From: Curtobacterium flaccumfaciens
Lineage (GTDB): Bacteria; Actinomycetota; Actinomycetes; Actinomycetales; Microbacteriaceae
Assembly: GCF_004361695.1 (NCBI RefSeq)
Contig: NZ_SNVW01000004.1
Coordinates: 339,705 to 403,704 of the forward strand
Reading direction: 5' to 3'
DNA length: 64,000 nucleotides
A model generated the notes under the pieces. It saw only the letters and a program-made list of their open reading frames with translations. It did not search any database and was not told where the DNA came from. A program made the translations under genes and the position numbers. Of the stretch, positions 8,619 to 16,707 are shown piece after piece (positions within the stretch are counted from its first letter, which is position 1; each line of letters opens with the position of its first letter).

Positions 8619-8720
8619 GTCACTCCCAGGGGTGCTGCGGTCCGTGCCAGCGGTGCTGCGTCACTCCCAGGGGTGCTGCGGTCCGTGCCAGCGGTGCTGC
8701 GTCACTCCCAGGGGTGCTGC
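8619..8720. repeat. 41-bp tandem repeat, 2.5 copies, copying the 3' end of the amidohydrolase gene
   Basis: Units at 8619-8659 and 8660-8700 are identical. A partial third unit at 8701-8720 contains the real stop codon and last codons (QHPWE-stop) of the minus-strand amidohydrolase. The gene's 3' tip, with stop, is thus repeated twice downstream of itself. Confidence 0.9.
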
Positions 8721-9916
8721 GCCAGCTCCGCTGGGTCGAAGACCCGGCCACCGGCGACGACGAGCGACCGCGGCACCCGCCGGACGAGGGCGTCCATCGG
8801 GTTCTCGGCGTCGACGAGCACGACGTCGGCGCGGGCTCCGGGGACGATGTCGTGCTCCTCGTCGGTCACGAACCGGGCGCCGTCGCGCGAGGCGATCTGC
8901 ACCACCCGGGTGAGGTCCTCGTCGCGGACGACCCCGCCGGCACGCGCGTACTGCCACGCGATGCCGAGCAGGTCCCCGTCGCCGTAGGGGCTCCAGAGGT
9001 CGCGGATGCCGTCGGTGCCGAACCCGAAGCGGACCCCGGCCGCGTCGAACTCGTGCAGTGGCAGCTGCTTGAGCCGCACCGGCGCGACGGTCGTCATCGT
9101 GACGCCGAGCGATGCCATGCGGGCGAGCAGGTCACGGCGCCGGACGGGGTCGACGTCGACGATCGCGAAGCCGTGCGCGATGTTCACCTTCCCGGGCGCG
9201 ATGCCGAGGCGCTCCACCCGGTCGAGGACCAGGTCGAACGAGAACGCACCGAGCTCGGCGGGCTCGTGCAGGTGCACGTCGATGCCGCAGCCGGTGTCAG
9301 CGGCGATCGCGAAGAGACCGTCGAGCTGCCCGACGGGGTCGCGGTCGATGAGGGACGGGTCGAGCCCGCCGATGTGGTCCGCACCGGCGAGCGCCGCCTG
9401 CCGCAGCAGGTCGAGGACACCGGGCCGACGGAGGACGCCGTCCTGCGGGAACGCGACGATCGACAGCTCGACCGCGTCGTCGAGTGCGGCGCCGGCGGCC
9501 CGGACGGCCTCGATCCCGCGGAGCCCGACCCCGAGGTCGACGTCCACGTGGGTGCGGACGCGCGTGGTGCCGGTGCGGAGGGACTCGCGGAGGACCCGGG
9601 TGGCGACGGCCTCGCCGGGGATGCCGAGCGCGTCGCGGCGGGCGCGCTCGTGGGCGATGCGTCCCTCGGTGCCGCCCTCGCCGCCGTAGGACTCCCACGG
9701 GTGGCCCCACCAGCTCTTGTCGACGTGCGCGTGCGTGTTCACGAGCCCGGGGAGCGCGAGCCGCCCGCGGCCGTCGACCACGGTCGCGGTGCCGTCGGGG
9801 ACCGTGCCGGGAGCGGCGACGGCGGCGATGCGGGAGCCGGCGACGACGACGTCGGCCGGGTCCCCTCCCCACGGTCGCACGTCGCGGATGAGCAGGGTCG
9901 CGTCTTCGTCCACCAT
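8702..9916 (-). CDS. Amidohydrolase family protein, cytosine-deaminase-like
   Basis: A 404-residue metal-dependent hydrolase of the amidohydrolase superfamily. The metal motif NTHAHVDKSW (His62, His64) resembles the HxHxDK of CodA-type deaminases. Later metal and substrate motifs include HLHEP, AHGFAI and FGTDGIRDLWSPYGDGD. The substrate is likely a heterocyclic amine or a related compound; cytosine itself is not certain. GGAGG lies only one base from the ATG at 9916, so the GTG one codon further in (9913) may be the true start. It diverges from the metY-like gene. Its 3' end is tandemly duplicated downstream. Confidence 0.8.
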   Translation of the reverse strand: MVDEDATLLIRDVRPWGGDPADVVVAGSRIAAVAAPGTVPDGTATVVDGRGRLALPGLVNTHAHVDKSWWGHPWESYGGEGGTEGRIAHERARRDALGIPGEAVATRVLRESLRTGTTRVRTHVDVDLGVGLRGIEAVRAAGAALDDAVELSIVAFPQDGVLRRPGVLDLLRQAALAGADHIGGLDPSLIDRDPVGQLDGLFAIAADTGCGIDVHLHEPAELGAFSFDLVLDRVERLGIAPGKVNIAHGFAIVDVDPVRRRDLLARMASLGVTMTTVAPVRLKQLPLHEFDAAGVRFGFGTDGIRDLWSPYGDGDLLGIAWQYARAGGVVRDEDLTRVVQIASRDGARFVTDEEHDIVPGARADVVLVDAENPMDALVRRVPRSLVVAGGRVFDPAELAQHPWE

Positions 9917-10112
9917 GCCTCCATGGTGGCAGAGCGCCGACCGAGGACGCGCCGCCGACCAGGGCCGATCGGCCCGGCTCGGCCGGCGCCCGATCGGCAG
10001 GACCCGATCCGCCGAACCCCGATCGGCCCGGCTCGTAACCGGACGCCGCAATCAGGAGCGGCGGGGGCGAAGCCTGCGAGAGTACCGGGACGACGACGGC
10101 AGGAGGTGTCCC

Positions 10113-11525
10113 ATGGCGGACGAGCACGGTTTCGCGACCGAACAGGTGCACGGCGGGTTCGAGCCCGACGCGGGCCACGGCGCGAGGGTCCCCGCGATCC
10201 ACATGTCGTCGGGCTTCCTGTTCGAGGACTTCGACCAGGCGCGCGACCGCTTCGCCGGCACCGACGACGGCTACACGTACACGCGCCTCGGCAACCCGAC
10301 GAACGCCGACGTGGAACGCCGGGTGGCCCTGCTCGAGCGTGGTGTCGAGTCGATCCTGGTCGGCAGCGGCCAGGCGGCGGCGACGATCGCGTTCCTCGGT
10401 GTCCTGCAGGCCGGCGACCACGTGGTGAGTGCGCGGAGCATCTACGAGGGCACGCGCGGCCTGCTCGTGCAGAACCTCGGCCGGCTCGGCATCGAGGTCG
10501 ACTTCGTCGCCGACCAGCGCGACCTCGACGAGTGGGCGCGCCTGGTCCGTCCGAACACGAAGGCGTTCTTCGCCGAGACGATCCCGAACCCGAAGAACGA
10601 CGTCCTCGACATCACCGGTGTGGCCGACACCGCGCACCGTGCGGGGGTCCCCCTCATCGTCGACAACACGCTGGCGACGCCGTACCTCGTCCGGCCGGTC
10701 GAGCACGGTGCCGACATGGTCGTGCACTCGGCGTCGAAGTTCCTCTCCGGGCACGGTGCGGGCCTCGGCGGCGTGGTCGTCGACGGCGGCACCTTCGACT
10801 GGTCCGCCTCCCCCGAGCGTTGGACCCACCTCACCAGCCCGGAGCGTTCCCTCGGCGGGCAGAGCTACGTCGAGCGCTACGGCAACCGGGCGTACATCGT
10901 GTTCGCGCGCGACGTCGTCGCCTCGCGCATCGGCCCCACCCCGTCGCCGTTCAACGCCTTCCTGCTCCGCCAGGGCATCGAGACGCTCAGCCTGCGGGTG
11001 GAACGCCACAGCGCGAACGCGCTGGCCGTCGCGGAGTTCCTGGACCAGCAGCCGGACGTGACGAGCGTCGACCACGCGGGTCTCGCCTCCAGTCCGTACC
11101 ACGACCTCGCCCAGCGCTACCTGCCGCGCGGTGCCGGGTCCGTCTTCGCGTTCACGCTGGCGGGCGGCGAAGCCGCCGCGCGCACCTTCATCGACACGGT
11201 CCAGCTCTTCAGCCGGATGACCCACCTGGGCGACGTCCGGTCGCTCATCCTGCACCCCGCCACGACGACGCACGCCGGCCGCACCGCCCAGGAGCGCGCC
11301 GAACAGGGCATCGACGACGGCCTCATCCGGCTGTCGGTCGGCATCGAGGACGTCGCGGACCTCGTCCGCGACCTGGAGCGCGGGTTCGCCGCGGTGCGCG
11401 GTGCCGCCGGCGCCGGCGGTCGTGCAGACGGATCCGGCCTGGAGGCGCGGGTCGACCCCGCCACGGAACGCGCGTCCCTGACGCACGCCGTCCCGCAGGA
11501 CCACGTCATCGCCGAGGAACTCTGA
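10113..11525 (+). CDS. O-acetylhomoserine sulfhydrylase / Cys-Met metabolism PLP enzyme (MetY-like)
   Basis: A fold-type I PLP enzyme of the Cys/Met metabolism family, 470 residues. The PLP lysine is Lys209 in HSASKFLSGHG. The YTRLGNPT motif (residues 55-62), GSGQAAA and VDNTLATPYL are typical of MetY. MetY makes homocysteine from O-acetylhomoserine and sulfide. The start is fixed by AGGAGGT 5 bases before the ATG. The last ~40 residues extend past the usual family end, and the DNA there (11438-11486) resembles a degenerate GGAGGC hairpin. It lies 2 bases before the flavin monooxygenase gene, so the two are co-translated. Confidence 0.88.
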   Translation: MADEHGFATEQVHGGFEPDAGHGARVPAIHMSSGFLFEDFDQARDRFAGTDDGYTYTRLGNPTNADVERRVALLERGVESILVGSGQAAATIAFLGVLQAGDHVVSARSIYEGTRGLLVQNLGRLGIEVDFVADQRDLDEWARLVRPNTKAFFAETIPNPKNDVLDITGVADTAHRAGVPLIVDNTLATPYLVRPVEHGADMVVHSASKFLSGHGAGLGGVVVDGGTFDWSASPERWTHLTSPERSLGGQSYVERYGNRAYIVFARDVVASRIGPTPSPFNAFLLRQGIETLSLRVERHSANALAVAEFLDQQPDVTSVDHAGLASSPYHDLAQRYLPRGAGSVFAFTLAGGEAAARTFIDTVQLFSRMTHLGDVRSLILHPATTTHAGRTAQERAEQGIDDGLIRLSVGIEDVADLVRDLERGFAAVRGAAGAGGRADGSGLEARVDPATERASLTHAVPQDHVIAEEL

Positions 11526-11527
11526 CG

Positions 11528-12835
11528 ATGGCCGGACTGCAGCACTTCGGGTACTTCTTCTCGCGTGGGTTCGGCCCGCAGGCGTGGGGCCGTGCGGACT
11601 GGGACTGGGGGCACGACTGGACGAAGCCGGACCTGTACCAGCAGTCCGTCCGGGCACTCGAACAGGCCGGGATGGACCTGGTCATCGCCGAGGACGCGAT
11701 CTCGCTCGGCAACCCGTCGACCCTCGACCTGCGGATCCGGCAGGCGTACGGCGGGCCGAAGCACGACCCGCTGCTCCTCGCCCCGTACCTGTTCGCGGCG
11801 ACGTCGCACATCGGCATCGCGCCCACCGTGAACGCGGGCATCACGCCGCCGTACCTCGCGGCCCGGCAGTTCGCCACGCTGGCGCACCTGTCGGGGTCGC
11901 GCCTCGGCATCAACGTCGTGACCGACACCGGCAGCGCACGGCACGCCGGCCTCGAGCCGCTGCCGCACGACCAGGCCTACGACCGCGCCGAGGAGTGGAT
12001 CACCCTGCTCCGTCGACTGTGGGGCTCGTGGGGGCCCGACGGGTTCGTCGGCTCGCGTGACGACTGGCACTTCGCGAACGGTGACGCGCTCGAGGCCTTC
12101 CACCACGAGGGCACGTACTTCACCGCGGACGGACCGCTCAACGCGCTGCCGATGGACGCCGATCCGATCGTCGTCTCCCCCGGCGGCTCGGGGCGGGGGC
12201 TCGGCTTCGCGGGGACGCACTCGGACGTGCAGCTCGCCCTCGCGCCGCTGTCCGCAGCCGCCGTGCGCGACTACCGCGCTCGCGTGGTCGACGCCGCCGC
12301 TGCGGCCGGGCGGACCGCAGCGGACCTCCGGATCCTGTTCGTCCTGAAGCCCGAGATCGTGTCGTCGCCGGCCGAGGCCGACCGGATCGTCGACGCGTCC
12401 CGGCACCCGTCCGACGACGACCTCCGCACCGCGGCGATCGCGTGGTCGAGCGACTCCGAGACCGACCTGCTCGCGCTCGACCTCGACGCGCCGATCCCGG
12501 CTGGCACGTTCGGCGACCACGTCTCGGCGGGCACGATCCGCGGGCTGGTCGGCGACACCCCGGACGCCCCGCTGCGCGCGCTCTTGGAGCGCAAGGCCCG
12601 CAAGGGGCGGGTGTCCTCCCGAGAGGGGTTCGTCGGGACCGCCGACGAGTTCGCGGACTTCATCGAGGAGCTCGGCACGGACGCCGACAACGACGGCATC
12701 ATCTTCTCCGGCGACCTGCACCCCGCGCAGGTGTACCGGATGTTCGGGGACCTCGTGCCGGTGCTCCGGCGCCGTGGGCTCCTCCGTCGGGAGTACGGCG
12801 CCGGAGGCATCCGGGCGAACCTGTTCGACTTCTAG
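11528..12835 (+). CDS. LLM-class flavin-dependent monooxygenase (NtaA/SnaA/DszA type)
   Basis: A 435-residue bacterial-luciferase-like monooxygenase that uses FMNH2 supplied by a separate reductase. The family-typical N-terminus (HFGYFFSRGFGPQAWG), the early IAEDA segment, the TVNAGITPPYLAARQFATL region and GRLGINVVT-like sequence (SRLGINVVTD) support the NtaA/DszA branch. Members oxidise nitrilotriacetate, dibenzothiophene sulfone, alkyl sulfones or similar compounds. Coupling to a MetY homologue suggests use of organic sulfur, with released sulfide or sulfite feeding methionine synthesis; this is inferred. The ATG at 11528 follows the metY stop by 2 bases. Confidence 0.88.
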   Translation: MAGLQHFGYFFSRGFGPQAWGRADWDWGHDWTKPDLYQQSVRALEQAGMDLVIAEDAISLGNPSTLDLRIRQAYGGPKHDPLLLAPYLFAATSHIGIAPTVNAGITPPYLAARQFATLAHLSGSRLGINVVTDTGSARHAGLEPLPHDQAYDRAEEWITLLRRLWGSWGPDGFVGSRDDWHFANGDALEAFHHEGTYFTADGPLNALPMDADPIVVSPGGSGRGLGFAGTHSDVQLALAPLSAAAVRDYRARVVDAAAAAGRTAADLRILFVLKPEIVSSPAEADRIVDASRHPSDDDLRTAAIAWSSDSETDLLALDLDAPIPAGTFGDHVSAGTIRGLVGDTPDAPLRALLERKARKGRVSSREGFVGTADEFADFIEELGTDADNDGIIFSGDLHPAQVYRMFGDLVPVLRRRGLLRREYGAGGIRANLFDF

Positions 12836-12897
12836 TGGTGGACCGGTTCGACTCGTGGTGGACCGGTTCGACTCCTAGTGGTGGACCGGTTCGACCA
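12835..12897. repeat. Triplicated 18-20 bp repeat at the 3' end of the APC permease gene
   Basis: GTGGTGGACCGGTTCGAC occurs at 12835, 12855 and 12878. The third copy is the real C-terminal coding end (VEPVHH-stop, minus strand) of the permease. The other two copies fill the space up to the stop codon of the convergent monooxygenase gene. Confidence 0.9.
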
Positions 12898-14539
12898 CTC
12901 CTGATTCCTCCACGTCGCGGACGTCCTCGGCGGTGCGCAGGATCTCCTCGCGCGGGGACGCCGAGTTGATCGCCCAGTAGTAGATCACCAGCGAGAACAC
13001 CGCAACGACGACGATGTCGATCCACAGCGGGAACACCGGGTGCGTCAGCGGCCCGAAGTCACTGAGGAACACGATGAGGCCCATGCCGATCAGGTAGGGC
13101 AGCAGCCACTGGGCCGCCTTCCAGTCCCAGCGCGGCTGCACACTCGTCCGGCCGCGGAACACGTTGTTCAGGACGATCACGACGGCGCCGATGAGGATCG
13201 CGACGCCGAGCTTCCAGTCGGTGTCCCACCCGGTCCAGAGGATGATGAGGTTCGCGACGATGAACGCGATCGGGGACAGGACGGTCGCGGCGGGCATCCG
13301 GTACGGACGCTCGATCTCGGGGATGCGCTTCCGGAACGCGCCGAGTGCCAGCGGTGCCCCCGCGTACATGAGGACCGACGCGCTCGTGATGAGGCTCACC
13401 AGCCCCTGCCACGACGGGAACGGGGCGAAGCACGCGCAGCCGACGACGAACGCCGTGATGAGGCCGACCCACGGCACGCCCTGCTTGGTCGTCCACTCGA
13501 ACGCCTTCGGGAAGTAGCCGTTCCGGCTGAGCCCGTAGGAGATGCGCGACGTCGCCGTCACGTAGATCAGGCCGGTGCCCCCGGGCGAGATGATCGCGTC
13601 GATGAAGATGATCACCGCCAGCCAGGTGAGGCCGGCCGCCATCGCGATGTCCGCGAACGGTCCCGTGTACTTCGTGAAGTCGGCCGTCGCCCACGAGCCC
13701 TGGATCGCGTCGGAGCGCAGCACGCCGAGGAAGACGATCTGCAGCAGCAGGTAGATCACGAGGCCGATGACGACCGAGCCGATCACCGCACGCGGGATGT
13801 CGCGCTTCGGGTTCTTCGCCTCGCCCGCGAGCTGGTCCGCCTGCTCGAACCCGAGGAAGGCGAAGATGATGCCCGACGTCGACACGGCCGCGAGGATGCC
13901 CTTCGCGCCCTGCGGCATGAAGCCGTCGGCGGCGGTGAAGTTCGAGCCGTGGAAGCCGCTGAACGCCAGCACGATGATGACCAGCAGGGGGATGGCGACC
14001 TTCCACCACGTCGCCGCCGAGTTCGTGTTCGCGAGGACCTTGACGCTCAGCAGGTTGATCACCGTGACCACCGCCATGAGCAGCACGGCGACCGCGATGC
14101 CGGCGCCGGTGAGGAGCTGCTGCGTCTCGCCGTCGACCGTCGTGGTGTGCAGCCACGGGTGCGCGAACTGCCAGTGCTGCGCGTACTTGATCATCGCCTC
14201 GACCTCGATCGGGGCGACCGTGACCGACTGCAGCCACGAGAACCAGCCGAACGAGGCCCCGGCGATCCCGCCGAAGGCGATGTGGGGGAACCGCGCCGTG
14301 CCGCCCGCGATCGGGAACATGCCGCCGAGCTCGGCGTGCACGAGTGCGAGGACGAGGATCGCCACGCCACCGATGAGCCACGAGATGATCGCGGCGGGTC
14401 CGGCGGTCTTCAGGGCCTCCTGCGACCCGAAGAGCCAGCCGGAGCCGATGATCGACCCCGTCGAGGCCCAGATGAGCCCGATGAAGCCGACGTTGCGCTT
14501 GAGGCCGGAGTCCGGCAGCGCCTGTGTCGTTGTAGCCAC
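12875..14539 (-). CDS. APC-superfamily amino acid permease
   Basis: A 554-residue integral membrane transporter with at least 12 hydrophobic helices. Helix 1 has the Na+/proton-coupled APC signature GSIIGSGWLFG (residues ~27-37), followed by an AELGGMFPIAGGTARF segment typical of amino acid permeases. The long C-terminal tail ends EESGVVEPVHH. The amino acid carried cannot be determined. ATG at 14539. An inverted repeat ATTGTTT-N10-AAACAAT lies ~83 bases upstream as a possible operator. Confidence 0.88.
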   Translation of the reverse strand: MATTTQALPDSGLKRNVGFIGLIWASTGSIIGSGWLFGSQEALKTAGPAAIISWLIGGVAILVLALVHAELGGMFPIAGGTARFPHIAFGGIAGASFGWFSWLQSVTVAPIEVEAMIKYAQHWQFAHPWLHTTTVDGETQQLLTGAGIAVAVLLMAVVTVINLLSVKVLANTNSAATWWKVAIPLLVIIVLAFSGFHGSNFTAADGFMPQGAKGILAAVSTSGIIFAFLGFEQADQLAGEAKNPKRDIPRAVIGSVVIGLVIYLLLQIVFLGVLRSDAIQGSWATADFTKYTGPFADIAMAAGLTWLAVIIFIDAIISPGGTGLIYVTATSRISYGLSRNGYFPKAFEWTTKQGVPWVGLITAFVVGCACFAPFPSWQGLVSLITSASVLMYAGAPLALGAFRKRIPEIERPYRMPAATVLSPIAFIVANLIILWTGWDTDWKLGVAILIGAVVIVLNNVFRGRTSVQPRWDWKAAQWLLPYLIGMGLIVFLSDFGPLTHPVFPLWIDIVVVAVFSLVIYYWAINSASPREEILRTAEDVRDVEESGVVEPVHH

Positions 14540-14621
14540 TGTTGCTCCTGTCGAGTGAGCGCGGCCCCGCGAACAGGAACCGCGCTCATCGACTCTGGCA
14601 CCGTGTCAGCCGATTGGCCGG

Positions 14622-14645
14622 ATTGTTTAACACGATGGAAACAAT
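14622..14645. promoter_or_regulatory. Inverted repeat upstream of the APC permease
   Basis: Perfect 7-bp arms ATTGTTT and AAACAAT separated by 10 bases, unusually AT-rich for this genome. Read on the minus strand it overlaps a plausible -10 (TTAAAC/TAAACA). It may be a repressor operator of the permease gene. Confidence 0.4.
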
Positions 14646-14666
14646 GGTGCTGTACAAGCACTCAGC

Positions 14667-15458
14667 CTACTTCTTGGAGGACTTGCCCTTCTTGGCGTCC
14701 TGCTTCTTGGACGCCTTCTTCTTGGCGTCCTTCTTCTTCGCGTCCTTCTTGGCGTCCTTCTTCTTGGACTCCTTCTTCTCGGACTCCTTCTTCTTGGACG
14801 ACGACTTCTGCTTGCGCGGCTGCTCCGTGTCGTCCGCGTCGGCGTCATCAGGCAGCGACAGCCCGTCGACGGGTTCGACCACGACCGCACTGCCGGTGTC
14901 CTCGAGCACGTCGACCGGCTGCTCCTCGACCACCGGAGCGAGGGCGTCGTCCACTCGCTCGACGACGAGCTCCGCCCCGTCCTCAGCCAGTCGGAGCAGC
15001 GCCTGGGCCGCGCGGAGCCGGGTCGTGGACCTCCGGGCGAGCACATCGGCACGCGCACCCTCGAGGAACGCTCGGAGCGCCCGCTCGACGACGGAACGAC
15101 CACGGGGCGCGGAGCGGTCGAGCCGGTCCAGCTCGCCGGCGATCCCGGACACGTCGTCCTCGACGTGCTCGTGGCGGACGGACTCGATCAGCGCCGCGAC
15201 CGCTGCACCGGCACGCTCGACCGCAGCGCTCCGCTGGTCGAGCACGACGAGCATCTCGAACGTCGACCCGTACGAGAGCGTCTCGAGGCGGACCGGTTCG
15301 GCACCGCGCCCACGGACGACCAACCGGGCGTCGGGCGTCGGCAGCCAGGCGATCACCGCGGCGACCGTGGCGACGGACCCCACGATCCGCTCGTACTCAG
15401 CGAGCCCCACTCGCTCCTGCTCGCGCAGACGGACACGGATCGCGATCTCCTGCACCAC
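14667..15458 (-). CDS. Unknown protein with a 49-residue Lys-rich tail
   Basis: I do not recognise this 263-residue protein. The N-terminal half is globular, with mixed alpha/beta composition (VQEIAIRVRLREQERVGLAE at the start). The middle is Arg/Glu/Leu-rich and helical. An acidic stretch (DDADADDTE) is followed by a tail (residues ~215-263) in which 25 of 49 residues are Lys, in repeating KKKDAKK-type units. Such tails bind DNA, RNA or anionic membranes in histone H1-like and HupB/Hlp-like proteins. GTG at 15458 was chosen because GAGAGG lies 7 bases upstream; the adjacent GTG at 15455 is possible. It ends next to the APC permease promoter and sits just downstream of tmRNA. Confidence 0.7.
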   Translation of the reverse strand: MVQEIAIRVRLREQERVGLAEYERIVGSVATVAAVIAWLPTPDARLVVRGRGAEPVRLETLSYGSTFEMLVVLDQRSAAVERAGAAVAALIESVRHEHVEDDVSGIAGELDRLDRSAPRGRSVVERALRAFLEGARADVLARRSTTRLRAAQALLRLAEDGAELVVERVDDALAPVVEEQPVDVLEDTGSAVVVEPVDGLSLPDDADADDTEQPRKQKSSSKKKESEKKESKKKDAKKDAKKKDAKKKASKKQDAKKGKSSKK

Positions 15459-15543
15459 GTGCGGACCTCTCGTTTCGCCGATCGGCGCGAGCGAGTTCCC
15501 GCGCCTGACCCGGAGCGTAGTCCCCCGACGTGACACGACGACG

Positions 15544-15582
15544 AACGCCCCGCCTTCGTCCGGAGGACGATGACGGGGCGTT
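15544..15582 (-). terminator. tmRNA terminator hairpin
   Basis: AACGCCCCG ... CGGGGCGTT stem, 31 bases past the tmRNA 3' end on the minus strand. It is followed by CGTCG rather than a T-tract. Probable transcript end for ssrA. Confidence 0.5.
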
Positions 15583-16024
15583 CAGTGTGACAGCGGCTCG
15601 ACGACCGGCGAATGGTGGAGATGGGGGGAATCGAACCCCCGTCCATCGCTGCAATTCGACGTCTTCTACGGGCGTATCCGGATAGTTCGTTCTGCTCGGC
15701 CCCGTCCTTTGCTACCGGCTTCTAGGACGACGGGCCCAGTCTCAGTGCAAGTCCCGCACGGCCCTGAGGCGCAACCGTGCAGCAAGTCCTCTGGATGACG
15801 CCGGAACTCAGGTTAGAAGACGATCACCTGGCCGACGGACTTCATGTGCTGGGCTGCTTACGCAGCGAGAGCGAAGTCAGTGCGCTTGGAATTGGCACTT
15901 GTTGTTTTCCACGGATCGTTGACGAGATGACCGTGGGTCCTCGGCCCGCTTCCCGTCGGCACACAGGCAATGTCGAAACCGATCATCCCCATGCGGGCCG
16001 GACGTGCGAGCCGCTGTCACACTG
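15583..16024 (-). promoter_or_regulatory. 18-bp perfect processing stem enclosing pre-tmRNA
   Basis: The 5' arm is at 16024-16007 (minus strand CAGTGTGACAGCGGCTCG). The 3' arm is at 15600-15583 (CGAGCCGCTGTCACACTG). The 18 bases pair perfectly and bracket the mature tmRNA, 16 bases from its 5' end and 12 bases from its 3' end. This resembles the RNase III stalks around 16S and 23S rRNA. The 5' arm overlaps a GGAAACTCAACAGTGTG sequence like that found in actinobacterial rRNA leaders. Confidence 0.75.
15613..15990 (-). ncRNA. ssrA: Transfer-messenger RNA (tmRNA)
   Basis: tmRNA rescues stalled ribosomes together with SmpB. The 5' end begins GGGGAUGAUCGGUUUCGAC. The 3' end has the tRNA-Ala-like T arm (GGUUCGAUUCCCCCC region) and ends in an encoded CCA. 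The tag frame lies at 15896-15858 and encodes ANSKRTDFALAA, then UAA. That is a typical actinobacterial tag ending in ALAA for Clp proteases. The length of ~378 bases is normal. smpB lies 104 bases upstream on the same strand. Confidence 0.96.
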
Positions 16025-16061
16025 TTGAGTTTCCAATACGCCCCCGGAGGAGCAGTCCCTC

Positions 16062-16067
16062 AGTCTA
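16062..16067 (-). promoter_or_regulatory. Possible -10 element of tmRNA
   Basis: TAGACT on the minus strand, ~40 bases upstream of the 5' processing arm. The -35 is not convincing. Confidence 0.25.
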
Positions 16068-16093
16068 GTCGACCAAGGCGGGACACGCCAGGC

Positions 16094-16570
16094 TCACTCG
16101 CCGACGCGGTTCCGCGTGCGCATCGCCCGTTCGGCCTCGCGCTTGTCGGTCTTCTCCCGCAGGGCCTGGCGCTTGTCGAACTCGCGCTTGCCCTTCGCGA
16201 TCGCGATCTCGACCTTGGCCCGACCGTCGTGGAAGTAGATCTGCAGCGGCACGAGCGTGTACCCGCCCTGCGCCGTCTTGTGCGAGATCTTCACGATCTG
16301 CTGCTTGTGGAGGAGCAGCTTCCGCTTCCGCCGCGGTGCGTGGTTGTTCCACGTCCCCTCGGTGTACTCGGGGATGTGCACCGCGTCGAGCCAGGCTTCG
16401 CCACCGTCGATGAAGGCGTACCCGTCGACGAGGGACGCTCGCCCCTCGCGGAGCGACTTCACCTCGGTGCCGGACAGGACCATGCCGGCCTCGTACGTGT
16501 CCTCGATCAGGTAGTCGTGACGCGCACGACGGTTCGTCGCCACGATCTTCTCGCCGCGTTCCTTCGCCAT
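16094..16570 (-). CDS. smpB: SsrA-binding protein
   Basis: SmpB binds the tRNA-like domain of tmRNA and carries it to stalled ribosomes. The 158-residue length is standard. Family motifs visible are [38 protein letters not shown]-like [19 protein letters not shown] and the basic C-terminal tail ([20 protein letters not shown]). The ATG at 16570 is preceded by GAGAGGA. It follows ftsX on the same strand and precedes ssrA, the classical order in this phylum. Confidence 0.97.
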   Translation of the reverse strand: MAKERGEKIVATNRRARHDYLIEDTYEAGMVLSGTEVKSLREGRASLVDGYAFIDGGEAWLDAVHIPEYTEGTWNNHAPRRKRKLLLHKQQIVKISHKTAQGGYTLVPLQIYFHDGRAKVEIAIAKGKREFDKRQALREKTDKREAERAMRTRNRVGE

Positions 16571-16707
16571 GCGTGTCTCCTCTCGCTGCCCGGTGCTGGT
16601 CGACCGGCGGTGTTGCCAGCCCTACAGACTACTCAACCGACGAGGGGCGGCGCACCTTCCCGGCGCGCCGCCCCTCGTGCACGAGTGCGTACCGGACACC
16701 GTCCGGG

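Noticed and set aside
8619..8720. CRISPR-like array
   Set aside because: The 41-bp units abut directly with no spacers and copy a gene end, so this is a tandem duplication.
8144..11527. 1563-residue fusion ending in the flavin monooxygenase
   Set aside because: The part before 11528 crosses other genes out of frame and is Arg/Pro-rich. The ATG at 11528 starts a complete monooxygenase.
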